This document shows, in pieces, positions 36,001 to 60,298 of a DNA stretch of 64,000 nt (position 1 is its first letter; each line of letters opens with the position of its first letter). The notes beneath the pieces are model-generated. The model was not told the origin of the DNA and ran no database searches. It saw only the letters and a program-made list of their open reading frames with translations. The translations under genes and the position numbers were made by a program. The stretch lies in the NCBI RefSeq assembly GCF_003073045.1, contig NC_037593.1, positions 9,291,525 to 9,355,524 on the forward strand, read 5' to 3'. The DNA comes from Pomacea canaliculata. Lineage: Eukaryota; Mollusca; Gastropoda; Architaenioglossa; Ampullariidae.

Positions 36001-39000
36001 CTGTGTCTTTTATGAAAAATAATCCTTCCCTAGTCTTTCAGTGTTTAAAAAACTTGGAATAGTTCTATTATTCTGATAAAGTTTGCAAAGTTTTTGAAGT
36101 ATAGTTTAGAACTGTAGGATAAAAGAAAACAAAACTCTGTAGTGATGCAGACTGCTATAAATATTGAATACAAAAACAGGACAGGCTGAAGAATTTTGAT
36201 ATTTTGTATATGTATTTGTTAGTGTTTATCTGCTTCTGGTTGCTTCTGACCTTCAGCTGGAGGGACAGAGACTGTTGCAGTGAAGCAGGCAGATGGCTCC
36301 TACAGTCTCTATGGTTACAAATGGTTTTCATCAGCAACAGACGCAGATATGACCCTTACTTTGGCCAGAGTAGTAGATGAAGAGGGGAAGACAACTGAGG
36401 TATGATGAGCTACGTACCCTTGTCCTAGTCTTGTGTTTTTGTTATTTTTGTTCTAAATTGATGATCTTTAAACACAAAGTTTCTTTTTCAATGAACCACA
36501 ATTATAAAAAAATATACCTCCTGTTTAAATTTGCACATAATAATAATATAATAAAAAAAAATAATAATAATAATAAATGCAGAATTTGTAAAGCGCATAC
36601 TCACACTCCTAGGGAGAATACTCCTAGCGCTTAAGAACAAGAACAAAACATGGACAACATACGAGGGACAGGAAAACAAACAAATAACATATTAACTATA
36701 AAGAATCAACAACCGTAGTAAACGAAGAATAAAATCAAATACAGAAAACACAAAGAGGTACCAAATAACAAGAACAAGAGCTGAGAGTAACATGATATTG
36801 CAAAACGAAGAGTGTGAAAAAGGACTAGCATTATGGAAAAGGTTCTTAGGAGTAATGTTTAGAAAGAAAGAGGCAAGGCAAATAAGAAGTTAAACTTATG
36901 TAAAAGATAAAGACATTTGGAATCATTTGTGTTATAAATTTCATGTTCCGAAAACAATTACTTAATAATTGCATTTAAAACAGCCATTGATGATACACAG
37001 CCTGCTATGTTGTGTTTAAGTGACTTCATATTGTGCCAGATGACTTCATGCTTTGCCAAATGACTTCATGTTGTGCCAAGTGACCTCATGACCATGGAAA
37101 TCATCCAGTGCCAGTCATCCAATAGTCAAAACACTGGCAGTCTGCATTTTAAAGATTGTGCCATAAAATTTCAAATCTGAATGCAGAAATAAAAAGTTAA
37201 GCAAATTAGACAACACTTGCATAACAGGATAAAGTTACAAACAATAAAGTAATAATAGCATTTGACGAAATCTGCCTCTATTGTTATTGGACTTTGATAA
37301 TGATAGTTTCTTCTGTGTATAGGGAACAAAAGGCCTTTCGTTGTTTTACCTGGAATTGCGTGATGAGTCGGGCAAACTGAATAACATTCAAATCCACAGG
37401 CTGAAAAACAAATTGGGAACACGACAGCTGCCAACAGCAGAACTCCTTCTCTATGGGGCCAAAGCCTTCAAGGTAATCATGGCATCTCTGTGTGTCAGGG
37501 AAAGTGCTTGCATTTTTGTAGGTATCTTTGTGTGCATGTGTTTAGAGATATTTTTGTTTGGGTGTGTGGGTTTTTAATGGTTATTTTTGTACGTATTTGA
37601 ACATTTTACACATGCATGTGCATGTGTAGATGTGTAGAATGGTTGACACATTGCACTCGTACATGGCATATCTTTACACTCAAGCTGAATCTCCAATCTC
37701 TAGGTATCAGATGAAGGTCGTGGAGTGGCTGCCATCTCCCAGATGCTGACTTTAACTCGACTGCACAATTCCATTAATGCAGGGTCAAGCATGCGCAGGT
37801 AAAAAGCCTGTAGCAATTTGTTATTATTGTTGTACATTGTATTGAGAATAATATTTTTTATTTTTTTCTAGAGTGACAGTGAAGTATATATATTATTCAT
37901 TAGTTGTATGTTATTTGTACATGTGTGTATATATGAAATTATTTTCTGTGATTTTTAGACCACATATTAAGTGTAAGGTTTATCTGAGTTTATTTCTCAG
38001 TTTGTCAATTATGTTGCCTTCTCAGCCCTAACTATTATAAATGTTTATGTTTCCTTCTCAGCAGCAAATATTTGTAATTCCCAACACAGACCAGTGTTTC
38101 CTGAACTAAGATTATTTTTATTGTCTTCAGAATAACAAACCTTGCCCGAGATTATAGCACCAAACGGAAAGCCTTTGGCACACTACTCAAGAACTATCCC
38201 CTTCATCTACAGACACTAGCACGCATGGAGGTAAAAAGTAGTTTATTTGTAAGTGAATGCAAAAAAATATGCATTCATGAATAGGCATACCTTCATGTCT
38301 TCACAAGCACCAACTTAACCTCTTACCTACCTATCTGTCTTAAATGAATTGCATGCATTACCTATGATGCTGTAGAACTTAAGCAAATCAGGAGTTTTGC
38401 ATCACATGTTTAACACTAAATCTCATGTATCCGTGTGTTCGCCTGTCATAGATTTTCCATAGGTTACTATCATAAAGTCAGTATTCCAAGAATTTTGCTG
38501 TCCAAAAGTTTGGTTGGCTTATACATAAATATTTGATCTTTTCAGTTTGAAAGTATAATAAATTAAGTAGCAGAATATAATAAGGTACTGTGTTGTCTGT
38601 TAGTGATCAAATTACTGAAAGATTTCAGCAAATTATACCAGTTCTTTGCTAAATGTGAGCTTTAAAATTATTCCTTACTTTTGTTTTGTTATGTTAAATT
38701 ATCCTCTTAGTTTTAGTTTTGAGCTATTTGAATGAGTTAGGTTGGGATATAAGAACTTATATTATTTAGAATTTGCATTGCTAATATAAAACCCTTTTCA
38801 TGTTAGGTGGAGACTCGTGGTGCCACACTGCTGGCGCTGGAGGTAGCACGACTGTTGGGACGAGAGGAGGTGGGCATTGCCTCAGAGACAGAAAGACAGC
38901 TTTTGCGTCTGCTGGTACCTGTCATGAAGCTCTACACAGGTAAACAGGTGAGATGCTGTGGACAGGTGTTGCCGTGACCATCATATAGAAGACATGGACC

Positions 39001-41066
39001 TATGAGACCAGTGAAAAATTGTGATGTTGGCTTATGCTGTGGTGATTTATTTGCAGTAAATTGGTGGACCAAAGAAATGTAAATGGTACTGGTCTATGAA
39101 AGGGTTCAAAAGGAAAACTTTCAGTGATCATGATGCATGTAACATTTTCAAACTGAAAACAACTGTCTATGCAGTATGAAAGCTTATGTTAAGTGGTTTT
39201 GATGAGCCTTAGACAGTCAATTTTTCAGTTGTTCCAGGGGTCTGTTGCAGGCTGTTGCTGTTGTGTCAGAAGGTTTGGAATGCTTTGGGGGACAAGGCTA
39301 CATTGAGGATACAGGACTGCCTTCCATACTGCGAGATGCACAGGTGAAATATTAGGACATTTATGGCACTGCTTTTCTTACTAGGGCTCACCCTCCTCAC
39401 TGTCGCCCTTGTCTGAAGTTGAAGACCAGTTTCTCACATGGCAGCTTTTGCCAAGTCTGCAAAGATTTTGTCATTTTACTTAGTTAAAAAAAAATTAACA
39501 TTGCTCATTAAAGTTTTTCCAGGATGTCATCAGATAATTCTAATTCATTTGTGATCGTATGTGTGCCAAGTTGTATTCTTTGCTTGTTTAATATTTCTTG
39601 CCTTGTGCTTCTTTCAGAATCATTTGATTATCATGCCCACTTTGTGGTTCAAAACTACTGTGGCATCCTATGTATCAGAGTCAATGTATATTTTATTGTA
39701 CAAGGTATTGTCATCATCCCATTTATTTGATTTAAGTCTTTGTATTGGACCATGCATTATAAAGAAAATGTCTGCAATGAAGGTCCTCTTCAGACTAATA
39801 TTGTTCTGTAAGACTCTTTTCATTCTGTTCAGGTGCTGGCGATCTGGGAGGGCACAACAAACATACTGTCTCTTGATGTTTTGCGGGCATTAGCCAAATC
39901 TAAGGGAGCTGTTCTTCAGAACTTTGCTCTTGATGTGAGCAGTCGTCTGGCGGCTGCATCCAGTAATGCCCAGCTTTCTTCCCCTTCAGCTAAAGTCCGA
40001 AAAGCTGTGGAGGAGGTCCTGGGGTTTGCTGCAAGAAACACTTCACAGCTAGAAGTAGCAGCAAGAGATTTTTCCTACAGCATTGCACGAATAGCTGTTG
40101 GTAAGTTGACCATTTGTTATACTAGCCTGAGTAACCTGTTATTGTTTGTACTCATGCTGTCAGGCATGTTACCATACAGCTGTTTCATGATTATTGTTAT
40201 TTTTACACATAAAATACACCAAACATATGCATGCACTTTAAATTTACCTGTGTGTGTGCGTGTGTTAGTCAGAGAGGGCAAATGTGTTAAGGATAGGCCT
40301 TTCCCTAAAGCTTGCATGTCAGCACAAATAGTTTTATGAAGACAGAGTTAACAGCAAGCTATTGATTCTTGTAGGGTCATTGTTAATTGAACATGCTGCC
40401 AGTGGGGTGGGGACCTCCCAGGATGTTCATGCTGCACAAAAGTGAGTAGTGTACATTGGTGTTGCCACCTCGGTTTACTGAGATTAGCGTTGTGGTTAAG
40501 GGTGATGTGCTTGTTAGGGGTATGAGGTGTATCATGATTTGTTTTGTGGTGCTAGTGGTATCTTTATATTGGACTGCATATTTGTGGAGTAACTTTAGTA
40601 GGGGGTGTATTTGCAATGAAAGTAAATCTGAAACTTCTGAAAGGTTAACCTGTCTCTTTTATAATGCTGAAGTCAATTTTTCCTCCATTTTTTTTTTTAT
40701 TCAAAACCCTCAGTTATTATCCCTGTGCTGAATCATTTAGGCAAATTCCAAGATAAAACCGAAAGTACATTAAGTTTTTTTTTTTCTTCATATTTACTGA
40801 GACAATCCAAAGTACAAAGTAGACACATGATAATGTAGTCATTATTGGGACAGGTGTTGTGACAAGTAGTGTTTCTCATGGTGTTTTTCTTATCATGACA
40901 ACACCTAGTTGCTGTCAGTCACTGGATTTCTTTTTTTAATAGATGGTGTGATCAGGACCTAACACCTGTGATAACAGCAGCCGAAGCCAGTGCTTACACA
41001 TTAGATTCCATTTCTGCAGACAAAGAAATGGTCTTTGATGGTTTCTTGCAAGCAAGTCGTTTGTGA
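33015..41066 (+). CDS. acdh-11: ACDH-11/AidB-type acyl-CoA dehydrogenase
   Basis: Thirteen exons: 33015-33260, 33557-33789, 34858-34957, 35651-35771, 36257-36399, 37323-37472, 37704-37798, 38131-38230, 38807-38947, 39251-39343, 39833-40100, 40375-40441, 40943-41066; 626 amino acids, all phases consistent. The N-terminus is rich in Arg and Ser with few acids before about residue 30, as in mitochondrial presequences. AidB-family marks follow: [23 protein letters not shown] near residue 230 (flavin/substrate loop), [14 protein letters not shown] (middle beta domain), [12 protein letters not shown] near 365, [20 protein letters not shown] near 455, then [20 protein letters not shown]. In C. elegans ACDH-11 binds C11/C12 acyl chains and controls fatty-acid desaturation in heat adaptation; bacterial AidB is induced by alkylation. 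That role here is inferred. Intron 2 carries U2-like and LINE relics; intron 5 carries a (TAA)n repeat and a 20-bp tandem repeat. Confidence 0.93.
34022..34200 (-). pseudogene. U2 snRNA-like sequence, diverged
   Basis: Minus strand from 34200 begins ATCGTCTC, like the U2 start ATCGCTTCTC. It then has GGCTAAGATCAAGT (34179-34166), 14 bases identical to U2 at nearly the same offset (22 here, 19 in U2). A GAGCTTGCT block (34060-34052) with following GTCCA matches the U2 3' half, again at the expected distance (offset 141 versus about 135). The U2 branch-site-pairing GTAGTA is altered to GTAATA and no Sm site is evident, so it is probably a processed pseudogene. It lies in intron 2 of ACDH-11, antisense to it. 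Confidence 0.45.
34440..34645 (+). mobile_element. LINE fragment, C-terminal end of ORF2
   Basis: A frame reading [14 protein letters not shown], then two stops, then [16 protein letters not shown] resembles the C-terminal CxCGxxxQTxEHxLxxCP...LxxKLWG segment of non-LTR retrotransposons. Just upstream [17 protein letters not shown] gives a similar knuckle. Short and decayed, in intron 2 of ACDH-11. Confidence 0.45.
36541..36830 (+). repeat. Dispersed (TAA)n-headed repeat
   Basis: An imperfect (TAA)n run is followed by TTGTAAAGCGCATACTCAC and CCTAGCGCTTAAGAAC, the same layout as the repeat at 23595. It lies in intron 5 of ACDH-11. Confidence 0.5.
37021..37090. repeat. 20-bp tandem repeat, about 3.5 copies
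   Basis: Three consecutive 20-bp units of the form TGACTTCATGTTGTGCCAAA with one to four differences each, then a partial unit. Located in intron 5 of ACDH-11. Confidence 0.85.
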
Positions 41067-44000
41067 ACACTGATAAGCCTGTTGTGTGACATTAGGCTGT
41101 GGCTGCAGATCCATGCATTAGATATCAAATTGGACTCCTTACCTTGATTCCCAAAATTACAACATTGATTTGTGGATGTTTTATAAATCTTCTTTACTAC
41201 TTCATCTTTTTTTTCTTTATAACATTTTACCTGTCGTCTCCCAATGTCATAAATATGTGTGTGTCACCAAGTTGAAAAGGTCGTTGACAACAGTTCAGTG
41301 CTGTTCCTACAAGGTTTGCATTAAGGGTAGATAAGGGTATTATGTTGACAGTTTACTTCAAACAATATACCCCTAAGCCCCCCCCCCCCCAAACTGTTAT
41401 GAAATAGTCATCCCACAAGGGTGTTTAGAATTGCTTACAACTATTCTCCAAATGTACCATGCATAAACTCTTGTATGCTTTTTTAAAAAAGAATTCTCCT
41501 GATGCCCTAAACTGACCTAAAGTAATAACTCTGGCTTTTGACTATAATTGACCTGCAACCTGCTCTTTGACATTAGCAGTCAGTATTATGCATAAATATT
41601 ATGCTACAAGTTAATTTTCAGAAAATGTTCGTGCATTCAAGGAATGCAGAAAATGTTGGTTTGATTAGAGTTTATTTTTATTAGAACTCTCCATGAAAAG
41701 TTGCTCATCTTATTTCTAATGTTTAGCTAGTCATAGATGAGAACTGCTGTCATTTACATTGTTCTGTTCTTGTGTTATGGTTTAATTAGTATCACTAACA
41801 ATGCCAAATTCAGTACATTTTATGCTGAATATGACTCAATCATTTTCAAAAAGCTTTATTCTTGTGAAAGGTGAACTCCATTGCCATCATATAAAACATG
41901 GAGAAATACAAATATAAGGGCTGTAGAATCTTGCTTATTGAAGGAGGTTGGATGGGAAGACAGAACACAAGACTGTGCGGTGGACCTACGTTATTTCAGA
42001 TCTGACCACAACATAACAAATTTACTCTGTTGTGCACACAGTCTAGTAGGTAAATGTAGCAAGCATAAAGATTTTTAAGATCAAAATTCAAAATCGTTTA
42101 GTTATTATTACATATTCTTTCACAAAGGTCTTTTTTTGGGAAAAGAAAACATTTGCTTCTTGATGGCATTCACAAGTGCTATCAGTATTACCATGAACTT
42201 GTATTGCTGGACTGCTGGCAGACGATATTTTCCCAGTTAACTACTTAAACGAGGCAGGTTTGTACAAAGCTTCCGGTTTAGTCACATTCTTTGTTAAGGT
42301 TCGCCGAGACTAACAGCAGAGAACTTCAAAGAGGTTAAGCGTTGGTCTCGGCAGACAGACAGCAATCCACCTATACATGTCCGTGGTATTACTAGGCAGC
42401 TGCCTTCCTGATACTGATTTCAGCATGGAGGTGTTTGTGGGTAACAACAAAGAAAATCAACACTTAACACTATAGAAATGCATTATTATTAGACAGTTGG
42501 CATTGCAGGAGTAAGATACATGCTGTTCAACAGGCCGCTAGGACTTGCAGGTAAAAAGAACATTCAACAGGCCATTTTGTAGAAGTAGTAGTACATGCAA
42601 GTTACCATCCATAAGCACTTGAGGATGTAGCACAGTGGTTAAACACCAGAAACAGGTCTGCCTCAGCCACTGGTAGGCTGGGGAAAAAGACTTCCTTCAG
42701 CATTTTCTTCTTGGTCCCGATTTTCTGTTTCATGAGTGAACATATACTCAACATTTTACAAGTCACTCATTGAATAAAGAAGAGCAGTGTGTACTAATAG
42801 ACTGTCCTCACACTGCTAGCCACAGTGGTCTTGGCTTGCTAAGCCATTTGGAACTCAAAATATGAAATTAATGAATATGAACTTTCTCCACTTGGAATAA
42901 GCAGAAGTGTTTCTGTCCAACCCATGGAAGGGAGCTTAAAAGTCCAAGCTTAAGCACCAATCCACTGACCAATAAACACCTGTATGGCAAGTGTTGATTC
43001 ATACCCATATGCAAGAAAAATACAGAGTGGGAGAGGGAACTGACAGAGTTAAATACATTTCTGTGCACGAGTTGTACAACCTGTGCCAAAAGGGGGAAAA
43101 AAATCTTGCATGCCCGATAAGCATACCCTGCATAAATTTTTGTATACCCTACTTTCAATTTGTCAAAACATAAATGAATAAAAGAGGGAGAGGTTCTCTT
43201 TTCTACTGAGTATTCTCTATTGCCTAAAGCTTATTTACATCAATGAGAACTGATAAGTTCCAAGCACTAAATCTCTGAGAGGAGTTTGCACTGCCTACTG
43301 CAGCTTATTTATTGCAGTGCCTGGTGTAAGGGTTTCTAAATTAGCAAGCTGTTGTTTTGTTTTGTTTTTTTGTTGTTGTTTTTTTTTTTTTTTTTTTTGG
43401 TGTAACTCAGACAATCTTTTGACTTCAACTTAGATTTTGCTAAAGGATACTAACCCCTACAATCAATGCATGCAGCATTGTGCTGCAGTTTACTCCAGTT
43501 TGAATTTCTTTTTAAAGATATCTTCATCTTCTGTTATCATGTGTATAATGCAGTGTTATTGCACTGATAGATACACCATACAAAATGCTTTGTAAGCAGT
43601 CATGTAGGCAAAGAGTTCTAATATATAAAAATACTTGTTTACAGATCTGATGTTTGTAAAGAAAAGTAAAGAAGATTGATCTATGTAGATAAACCTATCC
43701 GGAGTACTACAATGTGAAAGGAAGTGCTAAGAGGGCTGGTATATAATGGCTACTTTTATCACAAAGAGACCAGACTAATTAGACATATAGACTACAGCAT
43801 GTTCCATTTATATCTGGAGCACAGAATGAATATATTAAAGAACATTTATTTTCTTCAAACTGTCATCACTAAACTTTATAGAAAAATTTCCAAAAATAAT
43901 TCTCTAATTTGGGGCTAAGCTCAGTATGTTAAAAATAAATGCTTTATGAAGTCATGGTGTAGAAGGAGCTTCCTCCATGTGGAATGTTACTGGCAAATCA

Positions 44001-46565
44001 TGGAAACACTCTTGCACACATTTTGCTATTCATGGAAAGCAGTTTTGTGATGATCTGACATTCTTGCTGTGCATGCTGGGAGCATGGCTCATTCATTCAC
44101 TCATTTTGCAGGGTCCAGGCATAGAATATCATATAGCCCTACCCAGCAAGGTGCACATGTATACACTTATCATATCATATTATCCATCAAATGTTTAAAC
44201 TGTACATGTATACACATACCAATATTATATTACCCATGAGGAAAAAACTCTTTGGAAAAAACACCCCAAAGAAGTGAAGCCAAACAATTTCAAGAACATT
44301 TCTTGGGACATGAATCCACAGCTTCCATGTCTGGTTTACACTGATACTGTGAGATGGATGAAAAGGTCATCTTGCGCCAAAAATTTTCATCACAACCAAA
44401 CCATGGCATACCAGTGCCAGGCCAAGAAGCAATGCTTGAAATAATCACAACAAATCTGCCATCACACTGTCATGTAAACACTGTAACATGTAAATAATTT
44501 GTTTTCCATCTGGTGGCCATGCAAAATGGCTGCCAACAAATCAAGGATTAGGATTCTTTCCAGCAGTGCTGGTGATAAAGCAGTGGGACAGGGACAGACT
44601 GGGAAAAGAGAAAGAAAAAAGTTTTATTTTAATTGGTAATGCAACATCATAGTAAGCACATACAACATGGACATAAGGACTTTCAACTGACGTTGCACGC
44701 TGGGAAAAAGAAGAACACGTCAGGTGAAAAAGTTCACAGCAGGTAAAAGACAGACAATATGTGGTAGGTTATGAAATTTTTAAGTACAGGTGGTGAAGCA
44801 TTTTGATTTACTGCGCCCTGAATCTTTTACAAGTACAAAATAGGGAAGGATGGGGAAATTCGTCCCTGTCCAAGTGTCATCTGGATATAATTTACCTTCA
44901 AATCTCTGCAGGTGAGAGGTGGGTGTAGGAATACATCAGAATATTAAGCAGCTTTCAGATGTCTACTTCTAACGGGTAGATGTTATACACTGAGGTGTGT
45001 TGACAAGAATGGCTACACTCAGCCACCAGATTTAAAAGCATAATGGATAGCATCTTGTTCCAGAATCAAATTACCTGAGCATTACACCTGGCCATACTTC
45101 TGTCACTTGTTTGGCTAGATTCTGATAAGTACTCCAATAGTAGGACTTTTTCCCCTCTGTTTCAGCCATTAGCATTATACTAGGTCTGGATTATAACTCC
45201 AGTTGTCATGTGACCTTTCATCACACCCAGTTAATGCAGTAGTGGTCAGTTATGCAGCAAACAGCTAGAACAAGAGAGTTATGAAGAAAAAGATCGTCAT
45301 TCATGGGCAGTTACAAGGCTTTCTGTGCGTGTAGATATACTAAGGTTTCAGATTTACGTCTTCTTAAGGATAAACCTGTTTTACTTGGATGGTAACAAAA
45401 CTAACAACTGTGTCATTTTATAAGAGGCCATAACTCACAATGTATGGTCTAATTTTACAAAATATAATTCAAAATTCAAGTGTAATTTAAGATCATTATA
45501 TGCCAAGCATGTCAAAAGTCTGGTCATAAAACTTGGCTGTGACCAAGTTGAATCATAAATCCATCACAACAGGTTTACTGAATAAAAAATTTGCTTTGAT
45601 TTGTTGAAAGGCAAGAAGATTGATAATATCCATTCTTACTGCCAACGGCTGAAGACACAATGTGAAATCTCCTAGACTATGCTGACATGGTTCAAAGTTA
45701 ATCAGATCATGCAAATTCTCTGAAAATGTTGACATGTTGTGATCTTATTATACACTATGCCAGACGTCTTTCATCAGGTCGATTATATATTATGGGAGAA
45801 ACATAAGATACAAGAAGTCACATGCAACAGGAAGTGCTATAAAAAAGCAGTGATAGTAAAGGCCAAGGTCAGGGGAGTAAAATATGAGGCACAGGAGGAG
45901 GGGATGGCTGCCTTCAGATAATGATATGCTAATGATATGCACAAATATTCAGCTAATTAAAACGATCTGTACATTGTGGCAAAAGGCTTCTAGGGCCTCT
46001 TCAGGCATGGTCCTAGCCTTAGCGCCATGCATATTTTCATAGGTATGTGGTGGCGGGGCTAGCGGGTGATCAGGTTAAAAGTTCATGCATGTTCTACAGC
46101 AAACTGCATAAAAATGTGTTTTTTTAATTAAAAAAACTAACAAAATAATGTGGTGTGCCTATGGGAACAAGAATGCTAATATGTACACATGTGAAAATAG
46201 TGTTGCGTTTCTACTGGCACAACTTTAAAATTATTAGTTACTAAAATCAAGTCAATGTCAAACTTGACACTGTTGTCATATCATGCACATAGAAAACAGA
46301 TTTTTTCATAAAAATGTGTGTTGAAGTGGAACCTAAAATGTGTTCATAATATGACAAGGTTATATAGTTGCTGTTTCCTGTCATGTGATAATAGTGGATG
46401 CATACTTCCAGTCTGTAAAGAACTGGCAGTGAGAGATTGTTTGGCACTCCCAAACATGTCTGTCAATCCAGAAATAATATGCAAAATTCATGAATTCAAA
46501 AACACTTGTATAAGTGCCAGCAAATGAGTCTACACTACGTTTTATCAATATGTTACTAGCATTAT
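41067..46565. other. Intergenic DNA between ACDH-11 and the CAMKK 3' end
   Basis: The ACDH-11 3' UTR occupies the first part. No exon was recognised. Contents seen: a poly-C run near 41381, a T-rich run around 43379-43398, a possible box A-like fragment of a tRNA-derived SINE near 42627-42690, and a diverged approximately 62-bp duplication around 44150-44245 (ACATGTATACAC in each copy). Confidence 0.45.
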
Positions 46566-46570
46566 CATAA

Positions 46571-47152
46571 GAGGTGTGTCTGAAATGTAAGGCGACTAGG
46601 ATCACAAATAATTGATTTTAATTCTAAACGACAAACTATATGGTTTTTCCTTCAAATTAATCCTCCTTGTGTCTAATGCACTTTTCCATCTTTCTTTCTC
46701 CACCATGCTTCTCTGCACTGCTGGAAAGATTCTTGTAGGATGCCCCTCAGCTCTGTTGCTATGGCCCTCTGGTTCACCACGAGAATGCACCTGTTCCCAA
46801 TACCTGAGGAATCTGACGGTTCCATGCCAAGAAGATCATGGCACTGAAAAAAACCTCTGTCTTCACCTGATCTTGCTCTATGTGACTTTTTTTTACCCCC
46901 AAGCTCAAAGGGATCATCAAGGAGACCTGTTTCGTAGGCATGATCGAGGCCATCAAGAGAGCTGTACCAAAGGATGTAAGGGGCATCACAAAAAAATTCC
47001 TCCAGCAGTGCACAGAACCATGGTAAAGATGGATGGAAAAGTGTATGAGACTCGAGGAGAGATGACTTTAAAGGGGAAGACATGTAGTTTGTTGTTTGGA
47101 ATTGAAATAAATTATTTGTGTCATTAATCCCGTTACTTTTCAGACACACCTA
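46571..47152. mobile_element. Fold-back mariner-like element (two inverted transposase ends)
   Basis: Both ends read AGGTGTGTCTGAAA inward. The inverted arms extend about 165 bp each with moderate divergence. Both arms encode the same mariner transposase C-terminus, in opposite directions: the minus arm gives GILQESFQQCREAWWR, the plus arm gives ITKKFLQQCTEPW preceded by GMIEAIKRAVPKDVRG. Mariner transposases end with a segment like IPKEDFQQCFxxWxxRWxKCI. The two arms are thus the 3' halves of two mariner copies joined head to head. No intact transposase remains. Confidence 0.75.
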
Positions 47153-47878
47153 GTATGATAATGAAAAGAATGTATTGATAAAAGATACCAGACATGTTTC
47201 TAACATCATACTTCTTGTTATCAGTCACATGCTTTTGTGGTATCCCACATTTCAACATTTCATCTCCTCAAGACCAACTGTACTTAAAAAGAAAAACACA
47301 TATGCATAGTGGGATTTAAAAAAAAACAAAAAACAAACAATAATAAGCCCTGATCTTAGGCCAATGTTTCTTTTGATTTGTTTTGTATACCTTGAAGGAC
47401 AAGGAGACTGATATAAAGCCCAGATATTCACCTGCGGTAACATTCTGCTTCATGTATTGTTTCTCTTCCAAATATTACACATTTACAGGGCATGCCTTTG
47501 TAACTGCTGAACACTTGCCAGATGTACAATGTCTCAGTTGCTACCAAGCAAGCATGGAAAAGGTCAGATTAGGAAAATCCATGTGAATGTGGGCAACATG
47601 GAAATGCTTAAAACTGGGAAGCAGATGCACATCTCTGCCATGAGCTTTACAAATATAATGCTGAATGGAGGCAGTCTACGACATTGTGAGATGAGTCACG
47701 TGTTGACTCTGTTTCACGTTGCATCCATTGTAAATTACAAAAATAGATCATTTAAAAATTCAAGGGAAAGTTTCGTTTGGGAGGTGGAATTGAAGTAGTT
47801 TCCATCTGCCATCCTGAGGGAGGAAGACAAGAATGGATGAAGCTGGTGAAATACAACAAAACCAACACCCTTCCTTCT

Positions 47879-59985
<12,107 letters not shown>

Positions 59986-60195
59986 CACAGACTTCTCTCC
60001 TCCCTAATGGCTGGCAGGCCATCCACCCTTCACACCCTCCGCCCTTTACCTCCGTCTCTCCCTTGCTTCTCCCACTTCCCATCCCTTTTCTCTCTTCTGT
60101 CTCTCTCGTCTTTTTCATTCTCTCATCGCTCTATGAAATGTTTATATCAACCGCTGACCATATGCAGGGGCCTCCTATAGCATCATGAAACTACA

Positions 60196-60298
60196 GTATG
60201 ATGACCTGATGAACGTCCTCTGTATACTGTCACTATAGTTATAGCTATAGTTATGGTATGATGGCCTGATGAACGTCCCCTGTATACTGTCACTATAG
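60196..60298. repeat. 60-bp-spaced direct duplication
   Basis: GTATGATGACCTGATGAACG with following TCCTCTGTATACTGTCACTA at 60196 recurs at 60256 with two changes (GATGG, CCCCTG). The unit between is a TATAGTTATAGC-rich spacer. Likely a local tandem duplication. Confidence 0.85.

Noticed and set aside
46612-47149. Overlapping long open frames on both strands
   Set aside because: They are explained by the inverted mariner arms, not by host genes.
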